From: Aquabacterium sp.
Lineage (GTDB): Bacteria > Pseudomonadota > Gammaproteobacteria > Burkholderiales > Burkholderiaceae_C
Direction of reading: 5' to 3'
DNA: 61,854 bases
Assembly (NCBI RefSeq): GCF_014378415.1
Contig: NZ_JACMNS010000095.1
Location: 1 to 61,854, forward strand
Shown here: positions 1-9,797 of the stretch, piece after piece
Numbering within the stretch: position 1 is the first letter of the stretch
How the letters are laid out: each line of letters begins with the position of its first letter
The notes under the pieces: model-generated
Database searches by the model: none
What the model saw: only the letters and a program-made list of their open reading frames with translations
Told to the model about the DNA's origin: nothing
Translations under genes and position numbers: made by a program

Positions 1-2286
1 GCGACGCTGGAAGCGCGCGCGGAAAGTGATGGCGCTGTCAAACAGCATCAGCAACAAGTCAAAGCCTTGCGGCGTGTGCATGGCTTCACGCTGCCAGAAA
101 GCCTGCAGGATGCCGGCATAGCTGACCAGGCGCTCCAGCAGTCGGCCCACGGTGAGCAAGCGCCAGCCGGCATCGCGGGTCATGCGGTCGGTTTGCGATC
201 CGGTGACGGCCGCCAACTGCATGGCCAGGTGATCGAGTGCCTCGCGGACATTCACCAGGTCGGGCAGGTTGTCCGCATCGTCCTCGTCTTCAAGGTCGGG
301 CTGGTCGCCGCTTTCGGGGCCCAGCAGACGTTGGCGAAAGTTGTCGCCCAATGCGCGCAGCAGCCGCCAATGTTCGGGCGACAAGCGCTCGCGCAGCGCC
401 TGTGCCGAGCGCTCAAGCGCACCAAGGTTGTAGGCCAAGCTGTGGGAGCCCTGCTCGGCGTGGGCATCGCCCAGCGACTCGACGGTGGCGCGCTCGAACA
501 CGCGCGGCGACTTGGTCAGGCTGGGTGTGCCCTCGGGCACCAGGCCATTGATGCGGGCCAGGTCGGACAAGGCCTCCAGCACAGCGGGGTCGGTCTCGTC
601 GTCATCGGCCAGCACACTGGACAAGCCTTGCACCAGGCGAAGCTGGAACTCGGCTCGCTCGGTGTAGCGGCCCATCCAGAACATGCTTTCGCCCATGCGA
701 CTGGCCACAGGGCGCTGACGCTGCACCAGGTCTTCAACGTGCAGCGTTTGGTGCAACATCGAGAAGGTGTCCACCGGGCCATCGGTGATGACCCAGGTGT
801 CCAGGCTGCTGCCGCCCAATTGCATGGACACGGGCCCCGAGTCGCGGGTGGCGATGCGGGTCATTCCGCCCGGCAGTACCTGCCAGCCGCCCTTGCCATC
901 GGCCAGGGCGTAGACGCGCAATGACGCGCCGCGCATGCTGCACTGCCCTGCCGACCACACCGGCAGCTGCGCATAAGGCACGAAGTTCTGCAAGGTGTAG
1001 GCGGCGCGGTCCCGCTCGATGCGGGCGCTCCAGGCCTTCAAAGCCGGGGCATTCAGGCTGGGGCCGACAACCGCCTCGAACGGCACGCTGCCAAAGGGAT
1101 ACGTGGGCCGGATGACTTGCTCGCCCAGGTCGGACTTCACATCCTGCCAGGCCGCGTTTTCACCACACCACCAGGTGGGCAGCGAAGGCAGCATCAGCGC
1201 CTTGCCCAGCAGGTGGCGCGACAAGGCGGGCAGGAAGCCATGCACGGCGGGCGACTCCAGGAAGCCCGTGCCCAGCGCATTGGCCATCACCACATTGCCG
1301 GCCCGCACGGCCTGCATCAAGCCCGGCACGCCCAGGGTGGAATCACTGCGAAGTTCCAGGGGATCGCAGTAGTCGTCGTCCAGGCGGCGCAGCAGGCCAT
1401 GGATGGGCTCCAGGCCCTGCACCGTCTTGAGGTACAGGCGCTCATCGCGCACGGTCAGGTCGCCCCCCTCCACCAAGGGCAGGCCCAGGTAGCGCGCCAG
1501 GTAAGCGTGCTCGAAATAGGTCTCGTTGTAAGGCCCTGGGGTCAGCAGGGCCAGGCGTGGCGACTGGCCATTGGCGCAGGGTTCGGCCAGGGTCTGCAAG
1601 GTCTCGAGCAAGCGGCGGAAACCACTGGCCAGGTGTTGCACGCTCATGGCGCGGAACGCCTCCGGAAACAGGCGCGAGACGATCAAGCGGTTCTGCATGA
1701 CGTAGCCCAGGCCGGATGGGGCCTCGGTGCGCTGCGACACCACCCACCAGGCACCATCGGGGGCCCGGACCATGTCAAAGGCCACCACGTGCAAGTAGAC
1801 GCCGCCCAGTGGCTTGACGCCATGCAGACCGCGCAGGTAGCCAGGGTGACCCAGCACCAAGGCAGCGGGCAGGTAGGCATCCTTGAGCAGCTTCTGCTCG
1901 CCATACACATCGGCTGCGATCTGGTTGAGCAGGCTGGCGCGCTGGGCCGCGCCTTGTTCGATCAAGCGCCAATCCTGCGGTTCGATCAACCGAGGCAAGA
2001 CCTCCAGCGACCAGGGCCGCGATGCCGCCCCCTGCGCGCCATAAATGTTGTAGGTGACACCGTCTTCCTGGATTTGCTTCGCCAGCAAGGCTTGCCGCTG
2101 CCCCAGGTCGTCCAGGGAGCCACCCAGGTGCCCGGCAAAGGCCTCCCAGCCCGGCCGAAGTTGGCCTTCGGCATCACGCAGATCATCGTAATGCCCGGCC
2201 TCCACCGGCCGCGCTCGGCGCAGCAAGGCCTCAGCGGCAGTCGACTGATCCGGGTCATCGTCAAACAACGGCAAGGAGAATGGCAT
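1..2286 (-). CDS. Circularly permuted ATP-grasp / alpha-E fusion protein (3' end cut by window edge)
   Basis: The frame is open from the ATG at 2286 to the window edge (762 codons), so the C-terminus is missing. The first ~510 residues resemble the circularly permuted ATP-grasp family (DUF404/DUF407), predicted to form amide bonds using ATP. From about residue 525 the motif SRMGESMFWMGRYTERAE opens an alpha-helical alpha-E domain (DUF403), which continues to the edge with RDAGWRLLTVGRLLERL and a late SAITFRARF. Family fusions are usually about 850 residues, so little is lost. An in-frame ATG at 2328 is an alternative start; neither has a convincing ribosome site. It lies downstream of the transglutaminase-amidoligase gene on the same strand, a partnership known from comparative genomics. 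The substrate is unknown. Confidence 0.85.
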   Translation of the reverse strand, partial: MPFSLPLFDDDPDQSTAAEALLRRARPVEAGHYDDLRDAEGQLRPGWEAFAGHLGGSLDDLGQRQALLAKQIQEDGVTYNIYGAQGAASRPWSLEVLPRLIEPQDWRLIEQGAAQRASLLNQIAADVYGEQKLLKDAYLPAALVLGHPGYLRGLHGVKPLGGVYLHVVAFDMVRAPDGAWWVVSQRTEAPSGLGYVMQNRLIVSRLFPEAFRAMSVQHLASGFRRLLETLQTLAEPCANGQSPRLALLTPGPYNETYFEHAYLARYLGLPLVEGGDLTVRDERLYLKTVQGLEPIHGLLRRLDDDYCDPLELRSDSTLGVPGLMQAVRAGNVVMANALGTGFLESPAVHGFLPALSRHLLGKALMLPSLPTWWCGENAAWQDVKSDLGEQVIRPTYPFGSVPFEAVVGPSLNAPALKAWSARIERDRAAYTLQNFVPYAQLPVWSAGQCSMRGASLRVYALADGKGGWQVLPGGMTRIATRDSGPVSMQLGGSSLDTWVITDGPVDTFSMLHQTLHVEDLVQRQRPVASRMGESMFWMGRYTERAEFQLRLVQGLSSVLADDDETDPAVLEALSDLARINGLVPEGTPSLTKSPRVFERATVESLGDAHAEQGSHSLAYNLGALERSAQALRERLSPEHWRLLRALGDNFRQRLLGPESGDQPDLEDEDDADNLPDLVNVREALDHLAMQLAAVTGSQTDRMTRDAGWRLLTVGRLLERLVSYAGILQAFWQREAMHTPQGFDLLLMLFDSAITFRARFQRR

Positions 2287-2403
2287 CGAGGGGGCAATGA
2301 AAAGGGCAGCTTCGCGCGAACTGCCCATATTGTCAAAGAGGCATGCAAGATTTTGACCAAGGGTTAGCCAAAAGGTCGCCTGCCACCCAGCCAGGTTTTG
2401 CCG

Positions 2404-5400
2404 TCAAACGCCACCCATCTTGGCGGTGCGCAAGTCCAGCGTCAGCGGGTGCTCAATGCCGGGCTTGAGCGGCTTGACCGACATCACACCCGGCGTGTGC
2501 CCCATGCGGAAGAAGCGCGACAAACGCCGACTTTCCGCCTCGTAGGCATTGACCGGGAAGGTGTCGTAGTTGCGACCGCCCGGGTGCGCCACGTGGTACT
2601 GGCACCCACCCAGTGAACGCTTTTGCCAACTGTCGACCAGGTCGATGGTCAGCGGGGCGTCGGCGCCAATGGTGGGGTGCAGGCACGATGGCGGCTGCCA
2701 GGCGCGGTAACGCACCCCCGCCACGTATTCGCCCACGCGCCCCGTGGGGTGCAAGGGCAGGATGTGGCCGTTGACAGTGACGACATGGCGGTTGCCATTC
2801 AGGCCCGTGACGCGCACTTCCAGGCGCTCCAGCGACGAATCCACATAACGCACCGTGCCACCTGGCGAGCCTTCTTCGCCCATCACATGCCAGGGCTCCA
2901 GCGCCGTGCGGACCGTCATGTGCGTGCCGCCGGCCGCCACCTCGCCCACGTAGGGGAAGCGGAACTCGAAGTGCGGCGCAAACCAGGCTGGATCAAAATT
3001 GAAGCCGGCCTGCGACAGTTCGGTCAGCACATCGTCAAAGTCTTGCTCGACAAAGCTGGGCAACAGGAAGCGATCGTGCAAGCCCGTGCCCCAACGCGTC
3101 AGGCGCTGCGAGCCATGCCCCTTGTACGGCTCGCGCCAGAACCAGGCCACCAGCGCGCGCAACAACAATTGCTGCACCAGGCTCATGTGGGCATGCGGCG
3201 GCATTTCAAAGGCGCGCAGCTCCAGCAGGCCCAGGCGACCCGTGGGGCCATCGGGCGAGTACAACTTGTCGATGCAGAACTCGCTGCGGTGGGTATTGCC
3301 CGTGGCGTCGATCAGCAGGTTGCGCAATGCGCGATCAATCAGCCAAGGCGGGCAATGGCCCCAGACCTCGACCTGCCGCTCGATCTCGCGCATGCCAATC
3401 TCGAGCTCGTAGACCTGATCCATGCGGGCCTCGTCCACGCGTGGCGCCTGGCTGGTCGGCCCGATGAACATGCCCGAGAACATGTAGGACAGCGAGGGGT
3501 GGTTGATCCAGAAGGTCAGCAGGCTGGGGATCAGGTCCGGGCGGCGCAGGAAAGGGCTGTCGGACGGCGTGGCGCCGCCCAGCACGAAGTGGTTGCCGCC
3601 CCCCGTGCCGGTGTGGCGTCCATCGACCATGAACTTCTCGGTCGACAAGCGCGTTTCGTGTGCGGCCTGGTACAAAAACTCGGTGTGATCAACCAGCTGC
3701 GCCCAGCTGGAGGCCGGGTGGATGTTGACCTCGATGACCCCTGGATCAGGCGTGACTTGCAGCATCTTCAATCGGCCATCGCGCGGTGGCGGGTAGCCTT
3801 CCAGCACGATCTGCACACCCAGGTCGGTGGCCGTGGCCTCGACCGCGCCCAGCAGGTCCAGGTAGTCATCCAGAACGGTCAGTGGCGGCATGAAGACGTA
3901 CATCACGCCACCGCCCTTGCCTTTCTCTTCCACCTTGGGGCCATTGCTGCGGTCGGGGTTGCGCACCTCCACGCACAAGGCCGTGCGTGTGACCCAGTGG
4001 GCGGACTCGAAACGGTTGGGCGCGCGGCCTGGATCCCCGGTGATCGTCAGACCGTGACCCGCATCGCCCGAGGCAGCCCCCCCGCCTATGCCCAACTCGC
4101 CCTTGGTTGGCAGGCCGGCATCCACTTGCATTTGATGGCGCGCGTACTGCGCCTTCAATTGCGCGGCGGGCGCCAAAGCGGGCTGAGGCGCATAGGGATC
4201 GTGCTCGTGGGTATACGGGTATTGCTCGGCCGACACCCAGGGCAGCGAATCCAGCGGCAGGCGATAGCCCATGGGCGAATCGCCAGGGACCAGGTACATG
4301 CGCCCATCGCGGAAGAACCAGGCGCCGCTGATCCAGCGCGGGGTGTCCAGCATCGCGGCGGACTCGCGCTTGAGCGGCAGCACGTAGCCCACCGTCTTGT
4401 CCAGGCCATGGTCGAACACGCGGCGCAAGCGCAGGCGCTCCATCTCGTCTTCCAGGCGGGTGTCGAAAGGGTCCACATTGATGGGCAAGCGACGCTCGCG
4501 CCACAGGTAGTACCAAGCATCTTCATAGCCCGGAAGGATGTGCTTGGTGCCCACGCCCAGTTTGGTGGCCAAGGTCTCAACGAACAGCTTGGCATCGTCG
4601 CTGTTGTAGCTGACACCGTTCTGCTCATCGGCGAACAGGCTGGGGTCGTGCCAGCAGGGCTCCCCATCGGTGCGCCAGAAGATGGACAGGGCCCAGCGCG
4701 GCAACTGCTCGCCCGGGTACCACTTGCCCTGGCCAAAGTGCAGGAAACCGCCCTTGCCATAACGCTCGCGCAGCTTGTGCACCAGGGTCGTGGCCAGGCC
4801 TCGCTTGGTGGGGCCCATGGCGGTGGTGTTCCACTCCTCGCCCTCGCGGTCATCGACCGACACGAAGGTGGGCTCGCCGCCCATGGTCAGGCGCACATCG
4901 CTGCTCTTGAGCTGTTGATCGACATCGTGGCCCAACGCATCGATGGCCTGCCATTGCTCGGGTGAGTAGGGCTTGGTCACCCGTGGTGATTCGTAAATGC
5001 GCGTGACGCCCATCTCGTGGCTGAAGCTCACTTCGCACTCGTCCACCGCGCCGCTGACCGGTGCGGCCGTGGTGGGCTCGGGCGTGCAAGCCACGGGGAT
5101 GTGGCCTTCGCCCGCCATCAGGCCCGAGGTGGGATCAAGTCCGATCCAGCCCGCGCCGGGCAAGAAGACCTCGCACCAGGCGTGCAGGTCGGTGAAGTCA
5201 ACATCGGTGCCCGAAGGGCCATCCAGCGCCGCCACGTCGGCCTTGAGCTGGATCAGGTAGCCGGACACAAAGCGCGCGGCCAGGCCCAGGTGCCGCAAGG
5301 CTTGAACCAGCAGCCAGCCCGTGTCACGGCAGGAGCCGGATTTCAAGGTCAGCGTCTGCTCGGGCGTCTGCACGCCGGGTTCCATGCGGATGGTGTAGCT

Positions 5401-5868
5401 GATGTCGCCTTGCAGGCGCTGGTTCAAACCCACCAGAAAATCGATGGTGCGAACCTCCTTGAGGTCGATGCTGTCCACGAATTTCTGGAACAAGGGCGTG
5501 GCGGGATCCTTGACCAGGTAAGGCGCCAGGTCGTGCTTGAGGCCCGCTTCATACGAGAAGGGGTAGTTCTCGGCCTCGGGCTCCAGGAAAAAGTCGAAGG
5601 GGTTGTAGACCGCCATCTCGGCGACCAGGTCCACCGTGATCTTGAACTCTTGCGTCTGCTCAGGGAACACCAACCTGGCCAAATGGTTGGAGAACGGATC
5701 CTGCATCCAGTTGACGAAATGATGGGCCGGCTCCACCTTCAAGGAGTAGGACAGGATCCTGGTTCTGCAATGAGGCGCTGGGCGCAAACGCACCACTTGA
5801 GGAGACAGATCGACCAGGCGGTCGTAGGTGTAATGTGTGACGTGAGTAAGGGCGACGTGAATGGACAC
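2404..5868 (-). CDS. Transglutaminase-like protease fused to a DUF2126 putative amidoligase
   Basis: A 1154-residue protein. The start is the GTG at 5868, because GGAG lies 6 bases upstream and the family begins with this SIHVALTHVTHYTYD stretch; upstream in-frame sequence looks non-coding. Residues 1-90 match the bacterial transglutaminase N-terminal domain. The cysteine-peptidase core follows with a visible triad: C180 in SGSCRDTGW, H229 in DLHAWCEV and D245 in GLDPTSG. The remaining ~850 residues correspond to DUF2126, described in Pfam as a putative amidoligase. It probably cuts or transfers a peptide or isopeptide bond that its ligase half or the neighbouring ATP-grasp protein makes; that coupling is inference. 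No signal peptide is visible, so a cytoplasmic location is likely. Confidence 0.9.
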   Translation of the reverse strand: MSIHVALTHVTHYTYDRLVDLSPQVVRLRPAPHCRTRILSYSLKVEPAHHFVNWMQDPFSNHLARLVFPEQTQEFKITVDLVAEMAVYNPFDFFLEPEAENYPFSYEAGLKHDLAPYLVKDPATPLFQKFVDSIDLKEVRTIDFLVGLNQRLQGDISYTIRMEPGVQTPEQTLTLKSGSCRDTGWLLVQALRHLGLAARFVSGYLIQLKADVAALDGPSGTDVDFTDLHAWCEVFLPGAGWIGLDPTSGLMAGEGHIPVACTPEPTTAAPVSGAVDECEVSFSHEMGVTRIYESPRVTKPYSPEQWQAIDALGHDVDQQLKSSDVRLTMGGEPTFVSVDDREGEEWNTTAMGPTKRGLATTLVHKLRERYGKGGFLHFGQGKWYPGEQLPRWALSIFWRTDGEPCWHDPSLFADEQNGVSYNSDDAKLFVETLATKLGVGTKHILPGYEDAWYYLWRERRLPINVDPFDTRLEDEMERLRLRRVFDHGLDKTVGYVLPLKRESAAMLDTPRWISGAWFFRDGRMYLVPGDSPMGYRLPLDSLPWVSAEQYPYTHEHDPYAPQPALAPAAQLKAQYARHQMQVDAGLPTKGELGIGGGAASGDAGHGLTITGDPGRAPNRFESAHWVTRTALCVEVRNPDRSNGPKVEEKGKGGGVMYVFMPPLTVLDDYLDLLGAVEATATDLGVQIVLEGYPPPRDGRLKMLQVTPDPGVIEVNIHPASSWAQLVDHTEFLYQAAHETRLSTEKFMVDGRHTGTGGGNHFVLGGATPSDSPFLRRPDLIPSLLTFWINHPSLSYMFSGMFIGPTSQAPRVDEARMDQVYELEIGMREIERQVEVWGHCPPWLIDRALRNLLIDATGNTHRSEFCIDKLYSPDGPTGRLGLLELRAFEMPPHAHMSLVQQLLLRALVAWFWREPYKGHGSQRLTRWGTGLHDRFLLPSFVEQDFDDVLTELSQAGFNFDPAWFAPHFEFRFPYVGEVAAGGTHMTVRTALEPWHVMGEEGSPGGTVRYVDSSLERLEVRVTGLNGNRHVVTVNGHILPLHPTGRVGEYVAGVRYRAWQPPSCLHPTIGADAPLTIDLVDSWQKRSLGGCQYHVAHPGGRNYDTFPVNAYEAESRRLSRFFRMGHTPGVMSVKPLKPGIEHPLTLDLRTAKMGGV

Positions 5869-6116
5869 ACTGATCTCCGGAAAGGACTGGCCTGCACCAG
5901 TGTGCAGGCGTCTTGGTGACACCAGCAAGTTGTGGGCCACGATGGTGCACATCGTGCGCCATTCACCACGAGGCACTTCGCTCCCCGTGAAGTCTGCCCG
6001 AACGCCCATCCCTTGAACAGGCGACCACGCAATCCCCTAGAGCTGGCCCGACCCCCATGCCGTAGACTCAAAGCTGCCCCAGAAACGGACCCGCTACACG
6101 GTTTCGGCACCCAGCG

Positions 6117-6500
6117 ATGACGCAAAATTTCATCACCTTTGAACACCCCCGAACGGGCATCACGCGCATGGTGCCCATCGGGTTCAACTGGCGCCTGCTG
6201 CAGTTTGGTGCCCTGCTTCCGATGTACCAGCGCGAATGGAAACTGTGCCTGCTGGTCATCGTCGGTGGTGCGCTGACGTTCAGTGTCAGCAACGTGCTGC
6301 TGGCCTTTTTCTACAACAAACTTTACGTCCGATCATTGATCGCCGCCGGATTCCTGGCCAGGGGCACCGAAGAGGGGTGCATCGCCGAGGTTGAAGTCCG
6401 CCTGCGCCTGAGTCTGCCGCGCCACCTGCCATCGGACGAGACCCCGTCTTTTGTCGCCCACCGAATCGAAAATCACACCTCAGAACCAGCGCACGCCTAG
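6117..6500 (+). CDS. Small membrane protein, DUF2628-like
   Basis: A 127-residue protein starting with ATG. Residues ~20-75 hold the pattern PIGFNWRLLQFGALLP followed by basic/aromatic YQREWK and a strongly hydrophobic stretch, then FYNKLYVRSLIAAGF. This order resembles DUF2628, whose members are small inner-membrane proteins of unknown function. The C-terminal ~45 residues are hydrophilic. It stands alone between the divergent transglutaminase gene and the exporter operon, with 248 bases upstream that could hold promoters for both directions. Family assignment is by pattern only. Confidence 0.6.
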   Translation: MTQNFITFEHPRTGITRMVPIGFNWRLLQFGALLPMYQREWKLCLLVIVGGALTFSVSNVLLAFFYNKLYVRSLIAAGFLARGTEEGCIAEVEVRLRLSLPRHLPSDETPSFVAHRIENHTSEPAHA

Positions 6501-6633
6501 CAAAGAAAACACATACCCAAGCATTTGTCCATCCAGGAAACCCGCAGGCCCATCGATTCAAGGGTCGGCACAACGATTAGCGTTATGGATCACAGGACAG
6601 TGCAAAATCGCCTTCTTTACCCGTTGCAACACC

Positions 6634-7866
6634 ATGACTGATGTACCCGTCCCTTCGGCTCTGTCCAAACTCAAGATTGACAGAGGTGTTCAAGCTTCGG
6701 TAAAGAAGAAAAAAAGCATCCTGCCCTGGGTGCTGGTAGGCGCTGCCGTGATCGGCGTGGCCGCTTATTACCTGGTCCCCCGCACCGCTGAAGTCACCAC
6801 CACCACCGTGGTGATGAGCACCCCCTCGCAGCAATATGTGCAGCTGACCGCCTCCGGCTATGTCGTGGCCCAGCGCCGCTCTGCCGTCGCCTCCAAGGCG
6901 TCCGGTCGCCTGATCGAACTCCTTGTGCGCGAGGGTTCGCACGTCAAGAAGGGCGATTTGCTGGCCCGCCTGGACGCCAGCGACATCAAGGCTGGCATCC
7001 TGGGGGCTGAAGCCGCCGTTCACCAGGCTGAGGCCAACGTCGAGCAATCGAACGTCCAACTGATCAATGCGCGCGCCGAAACCGCCCGCGCCCGCGGCCT
7101 GGAAGCCCAAGGCTTCCTCTCGCCCCAATCGGTTGAGACCACCGTGAGCCGCAACAAGGCTGCCTTTGCAGGATTGTCCGCCGCCAAGGCCGCGCTGGAA
7201 CAAGCCCGGGCCCAAGTCAAGATGCAGACGGTTGGCCTGGACTACACCGAGATCCGAGCGCCCTTTGATGGTGTGGTGCTGGTCAAGAACGCCAATGTGG
7301 GCGACATCATCACCCCCATGTCCAGCGCCGCTGGCGCCCAAGGCGCTGTGGTGACCATGGCTGACATGAGCACGTTGGAGGTCGAGGCCGACGTGTCCGA
7401 GGGCAACTTGTCCAAGACCAAGGTGGGCCAGCCCGTCGAGATCACGCTGGACGCCCTGCCCTCCGTGCGCTTCCGTGGCCATGTGTCGGGCATCGTGCCC
7501 ACGGTGGACCGCGCCAAGGCCACGGTCATGACCAAGATCCGCTTTGACAAGCTCGACGGCCGCATCCTGCCAGAGATGAGCGCCAAGGTGAGCTTCCTGT
7601 CGCAGGACATCACCGACGCCGACCAACAACCCGTGCTGGCCGTGGCCAACGCCGCACTGGGGGGCAAGGATGGCGCCAGCGTCGTCTACCGTGTCAAGGT
7701 TGGCGAGGGTGGCTCGTCCACCGTCCAGGAGCTGGTCGTTCGCCCTGGCCGCAAGCTGGGTGACCTGCGTGAAATCACTGGTGACGTCAAATCCGGCGAC
7801 AAGCTGGTGACCACACCGCCCGCCCGACTGAAAGACGGCTCCCGCGTCAGCGTCGGCACACCTTGA
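6634..7866 (+). CDS. HlyD/MacA-type periplasmic adaptor (membrane fusion protein)
   Basis: The 410-residue protein begins at the ATG giving MTDVPVPSALSKL; the frame stays open upstream but that part has no protein character. A basic segment (KKKKS, ~27-31) precedes one inner-membrane helix (ILPWVLVGAAVIGVAAYYLV). Next come a biotinyl-lipoyl-like half (GYVVAQRRSAVASKASGRL), an alpha-helical hairpin rich in A, E and Q (~120-205), and the second lipoyl half (DYTEIRAPFDGVVL). Beta-barrel and membrane-proximal domains end the protein. It would bridge the ABC transporter encoded next to an outer-membrane channel; no TolC-like gene lies nearby. The four exporter genes are closely spaced and probably one transcript. 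Confidence 0.88.
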   Translation: MTDVPVPSALSKLKIDRGVQASVKKKKSILPWVLVGAAVIGVAAYYLVPRTAEVTTTTVVMSTPSQQYVQLTASGYVVAQRRSAVASKASGRLIELLVREGSHVKKGDLLARLDASDIKAGILGAEAAVHQAEANVEQSNVQLINARAETARARGLEAQGFLSPQSVETTVSRNKAAFAGLSAAKAALEQARAQVKMQTVGLDYTEIRAPFDGVVLVKNANVGDIITPMSSAAGAQGAVVTMADMSTLEVEADVSEGNLSKTKVGQPVEITLDALPSVRFRGHVSGIVPTVDRAKATVMTKIRFDKLDGRILPEMSAKVSFLSQDITDADQQPVLAVANAALGGKDGASVVYRVKVGEGGSSTVQELVVRPGRKLGDLREITGDVKSGDKLVTTPPARLKDGSRVSVGTP

Positions 7867-7885
7867 ACTGCAGCCATACCCCATC

Positions 7886-8602
7886 ATGAGTGATACCGCA
7901 GGCAAGCGCGATTCCGTCATCCGCATCGACAACCTGACCAAGACTTACACGCGTGGCGGTCAGCCCATCCCCGTCCTGATGGACATCAACCTGGAAGTGG
8001 AACGCGCCGAGTTCGTCTCGCTGATGGGCCCCAGCGGTTCGGGCAAGAGCACCTTGCTCAACCTGATCGCCGGCATCGACCAGCCCAGCTCGGGCACCAT
8101 CAAGATCAACGGCGTCGACATTGCCACCCTGGACGAAAGCGAGCTGGCCGACTGGCGTGCCGCCAACGTGGGTTTCATCTTCCAGTTCTACAACCTCATG
8201 CCGGTGCTGTCGGCCTTCGAGAACGTCGAACTGCCCCTGCTGTTGACCAACCTGAGTCGGCGCGAGCGCAAGCACCACGTCGAGGCCTGCCTGGCCATGG
8301 TGAAGCTGTCCGACCGCATGGACCACTACCCCAACGAGTTGTCTGGTGGCCAGCAGCAGCGCGTGGCCATTGCCCGCGCCCTGGTGACCGACCCCACTTT
8401 GATCGTGGCCGACGAACCCACCGGTGACCTGGACCGCGCCACCGGCGAAGAAGTCCTCAAGCTGATGGATGAGTTGCACCGCGACCTGGGCAAAACCATC
8501 GTCATGGTGACCCATGACCCCAAGGCCGCCTCGCGCGCCAGCCGGATGATCCACCTGGAAAAGGGTGTGCTGGTGTCCGACCCTGGCGCCAGCGGGCACT
8601 GA
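7886..8602 (+). CDS. ABC transporter ATPase, LolD/MacB type
   Basis: A 238-residue nucleotide-binding subunit. The Walker A motif GPSGSGKST is at ~48-56, the ABC signature LSGGQ at 152-156 and Walker [12 protein letters not shown] at ~172-182, with the switch histidine in MVTHD. The insertion pattern and [19 protein letters not shown] match the LolD/MacB/FtsE branch, whose partners have FtsX-like permeases. It sits 19 bases after the adaptor gene and 21 before the first permease. These systems pull lipids, lipoproteins, peptides or macrolides from the periplasmic side of the inner membrane; the substrate here cannot be read from sequence. Confidence 0.92.
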   Translation: MSDTAGKRDSVIRIDNLTKTYTRGGQPIPVLMDINLEVERAEFVSLMGPSGSGKSTLLNLIAGIDQPSSGTIKINGVDIATLDESELADWRAANVGFIFQFYNLMPVLSAFENVELPLLLTNLSRRERKHHVEACLAMVKLSDRMDHYPNELSGGQQQRVAIARALVTDPTLIVADEPTGDLDRATGEEVLKLMDELHRDLGKTIVMVTHDPKAASRASRMIHLEKGVLVSDPGASGH

Positions 8603-8623
8603 GCACAAGAGGCCAAGTAGTCC

Positions 8624-9784
8624 ATGTTCCTCTTCAAACTGCTGCTGAAAAACGCCTTTCGGCACAAGCTGCGCACCATGTTGACCATGGTCGGGCTGAT
8701 CGTGGCGATCAGTGCCTTTGGCCTGTTGCGCACCGTGGTCGACGCCTGGTATGCCGGCGTAGACGGCACCTCCAACACACGCCTGATCACCCGCAGCGCC
8801 ATCTCGGTGGGCTACCCCCTGCCCCTGTATTACGCTGACCGCATCAAGAAGGTTGAAGGCGTCACCGGCGTGACCTGGGTCAACTGGTTTGGCGGCATCT
8901 ACATCGACCGGCGCAACTTCTTCGCGCGCTTCGCGGTGGACGGCAACAGCTACTTCAAGATGTACCCCGAGTACATCCTCAGCGAGGAAGAAAAATCGGC
9001 CTTCATGGCCGATCGCCAGGGCGCCATCATCGGCCGCAAGCTGGCCCAGCGCTTTGGCTGGAAGGTGGGCGACTCCATCCCCCTGAGCGGCACCGTCTAC
9101 CCCGGCAACTGGAGCTTCAACGTCCGCGGCATCTACCACGCCACCGACGCCCGCACCGACGAAAGCCTGATGATGATGCACTGGGGCCTGCTGGCCGAAA
9201 GCGTGCGCCAGCGCCTGGGCTCGGCCGCCGCCAACCAGGTCGGCATCTACATGGTCAACATCAAGGACCCGGGCCGCGCCTCGGCCGTCTCGCAAGAGAT
9301 CGACACGCTGTTCCGCAACTCGGTGGCCGAGACTCGCACCGAGACCGAAAAGGCCTTCCAGCTGGGCATCGTCTCGATGAGCGAAGCCATCCTGATGGCC
9401 GTGCGCGCCGTGAGCTTCGTGGTGATCCTGATCATCATGGCCGTGATGGCCAACACCATGACCATGACCGCGCGCGAGCGCCTGTCCGAATACGCCACGC
9501 TCAAGGCGCTGGGCTTCTCGCCGTCCTTTGTGGTGAAGCTGCTGTTTGGTGAAAGCCTGATGATCGCGACCATTGGTGGCGCCATCGGCATCGCCATGAC
9601 CTTCCCGCTGGCGATCGGTTTCCTGCACCAGACGAACAACCTCTTCAAGGTGTTCGAGGTGTCCCAAACGACCATGATTTATCAAGGCGTTGCTGCCCTG
9701 GTTGTGGGCCTGATCTCCGCAGCTTGGCCGGCCTGGAAGATGTCGAACATCGACATCGTTCAGGGCTTGCGCCACGTGGCCTGA
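8624..9784 (+). CDS. ABC transporter permease 1, FtsX/MacB family
   Basis: A 386-residue protein with one N-terminal membrane helix (after [20 protein letters not shown]), a large periplasmic MacB-type core domain (~45-255), and three C-terminal helices. These begin at [18 protein letters not shown]; the last ends in [33 protein letters not shown] is the typical FtsX-domain coupling segment. It is encoded separately from the ATPase, unlike MacB, and pairs with a second related permease, so the transporter is probably a heterodimer as in LolCDE or DevCA. Confidence 0.9.
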   Translation: MFLFKLLLKNAFRHKLRTMLTMVGLIVAISAFGLLRTVVDAWYAGVDGTSNTRLITRSAISVGYPLPLYYADRIKKVEGVTGVTWVNWFGGIYIDRRNFFARFAVDGNSYFKMYPEYILSEEEKSAFMADRQGAIIGRKLAQRFGWKVGDSIPLSGTVYPGNWSFNVRGIYHATDARTDESLMMMHWGLLAESVRQRLGSAAANQVGIYMVNIKDPGRASAVSQEIDTLFRNSVAETRTETEKAFQLGIVSMSEAILMAVRAVSFVVILIIMAVMANTMTMTARERLSEYATLKALGFSPSFVVKLLFGESLMIATIGGAIGIAMTFPLAIGFLHQTNNLFKVFEVSQTTMIYQGVAALVVGLISAAWPAWKMSNIDIVQGLRHVA

Positions 9785-9797
9785 TGGGGCGCCCAAC

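Noticed and set aside
2623..4965. A 780-codon open frame on the plus strand
   Set aside because: It is fully antisense to the transglutaminase-amidoligase gene and low in complexity (Q, H, R, A rich), as expected when a GC-rich gene is read backwards.
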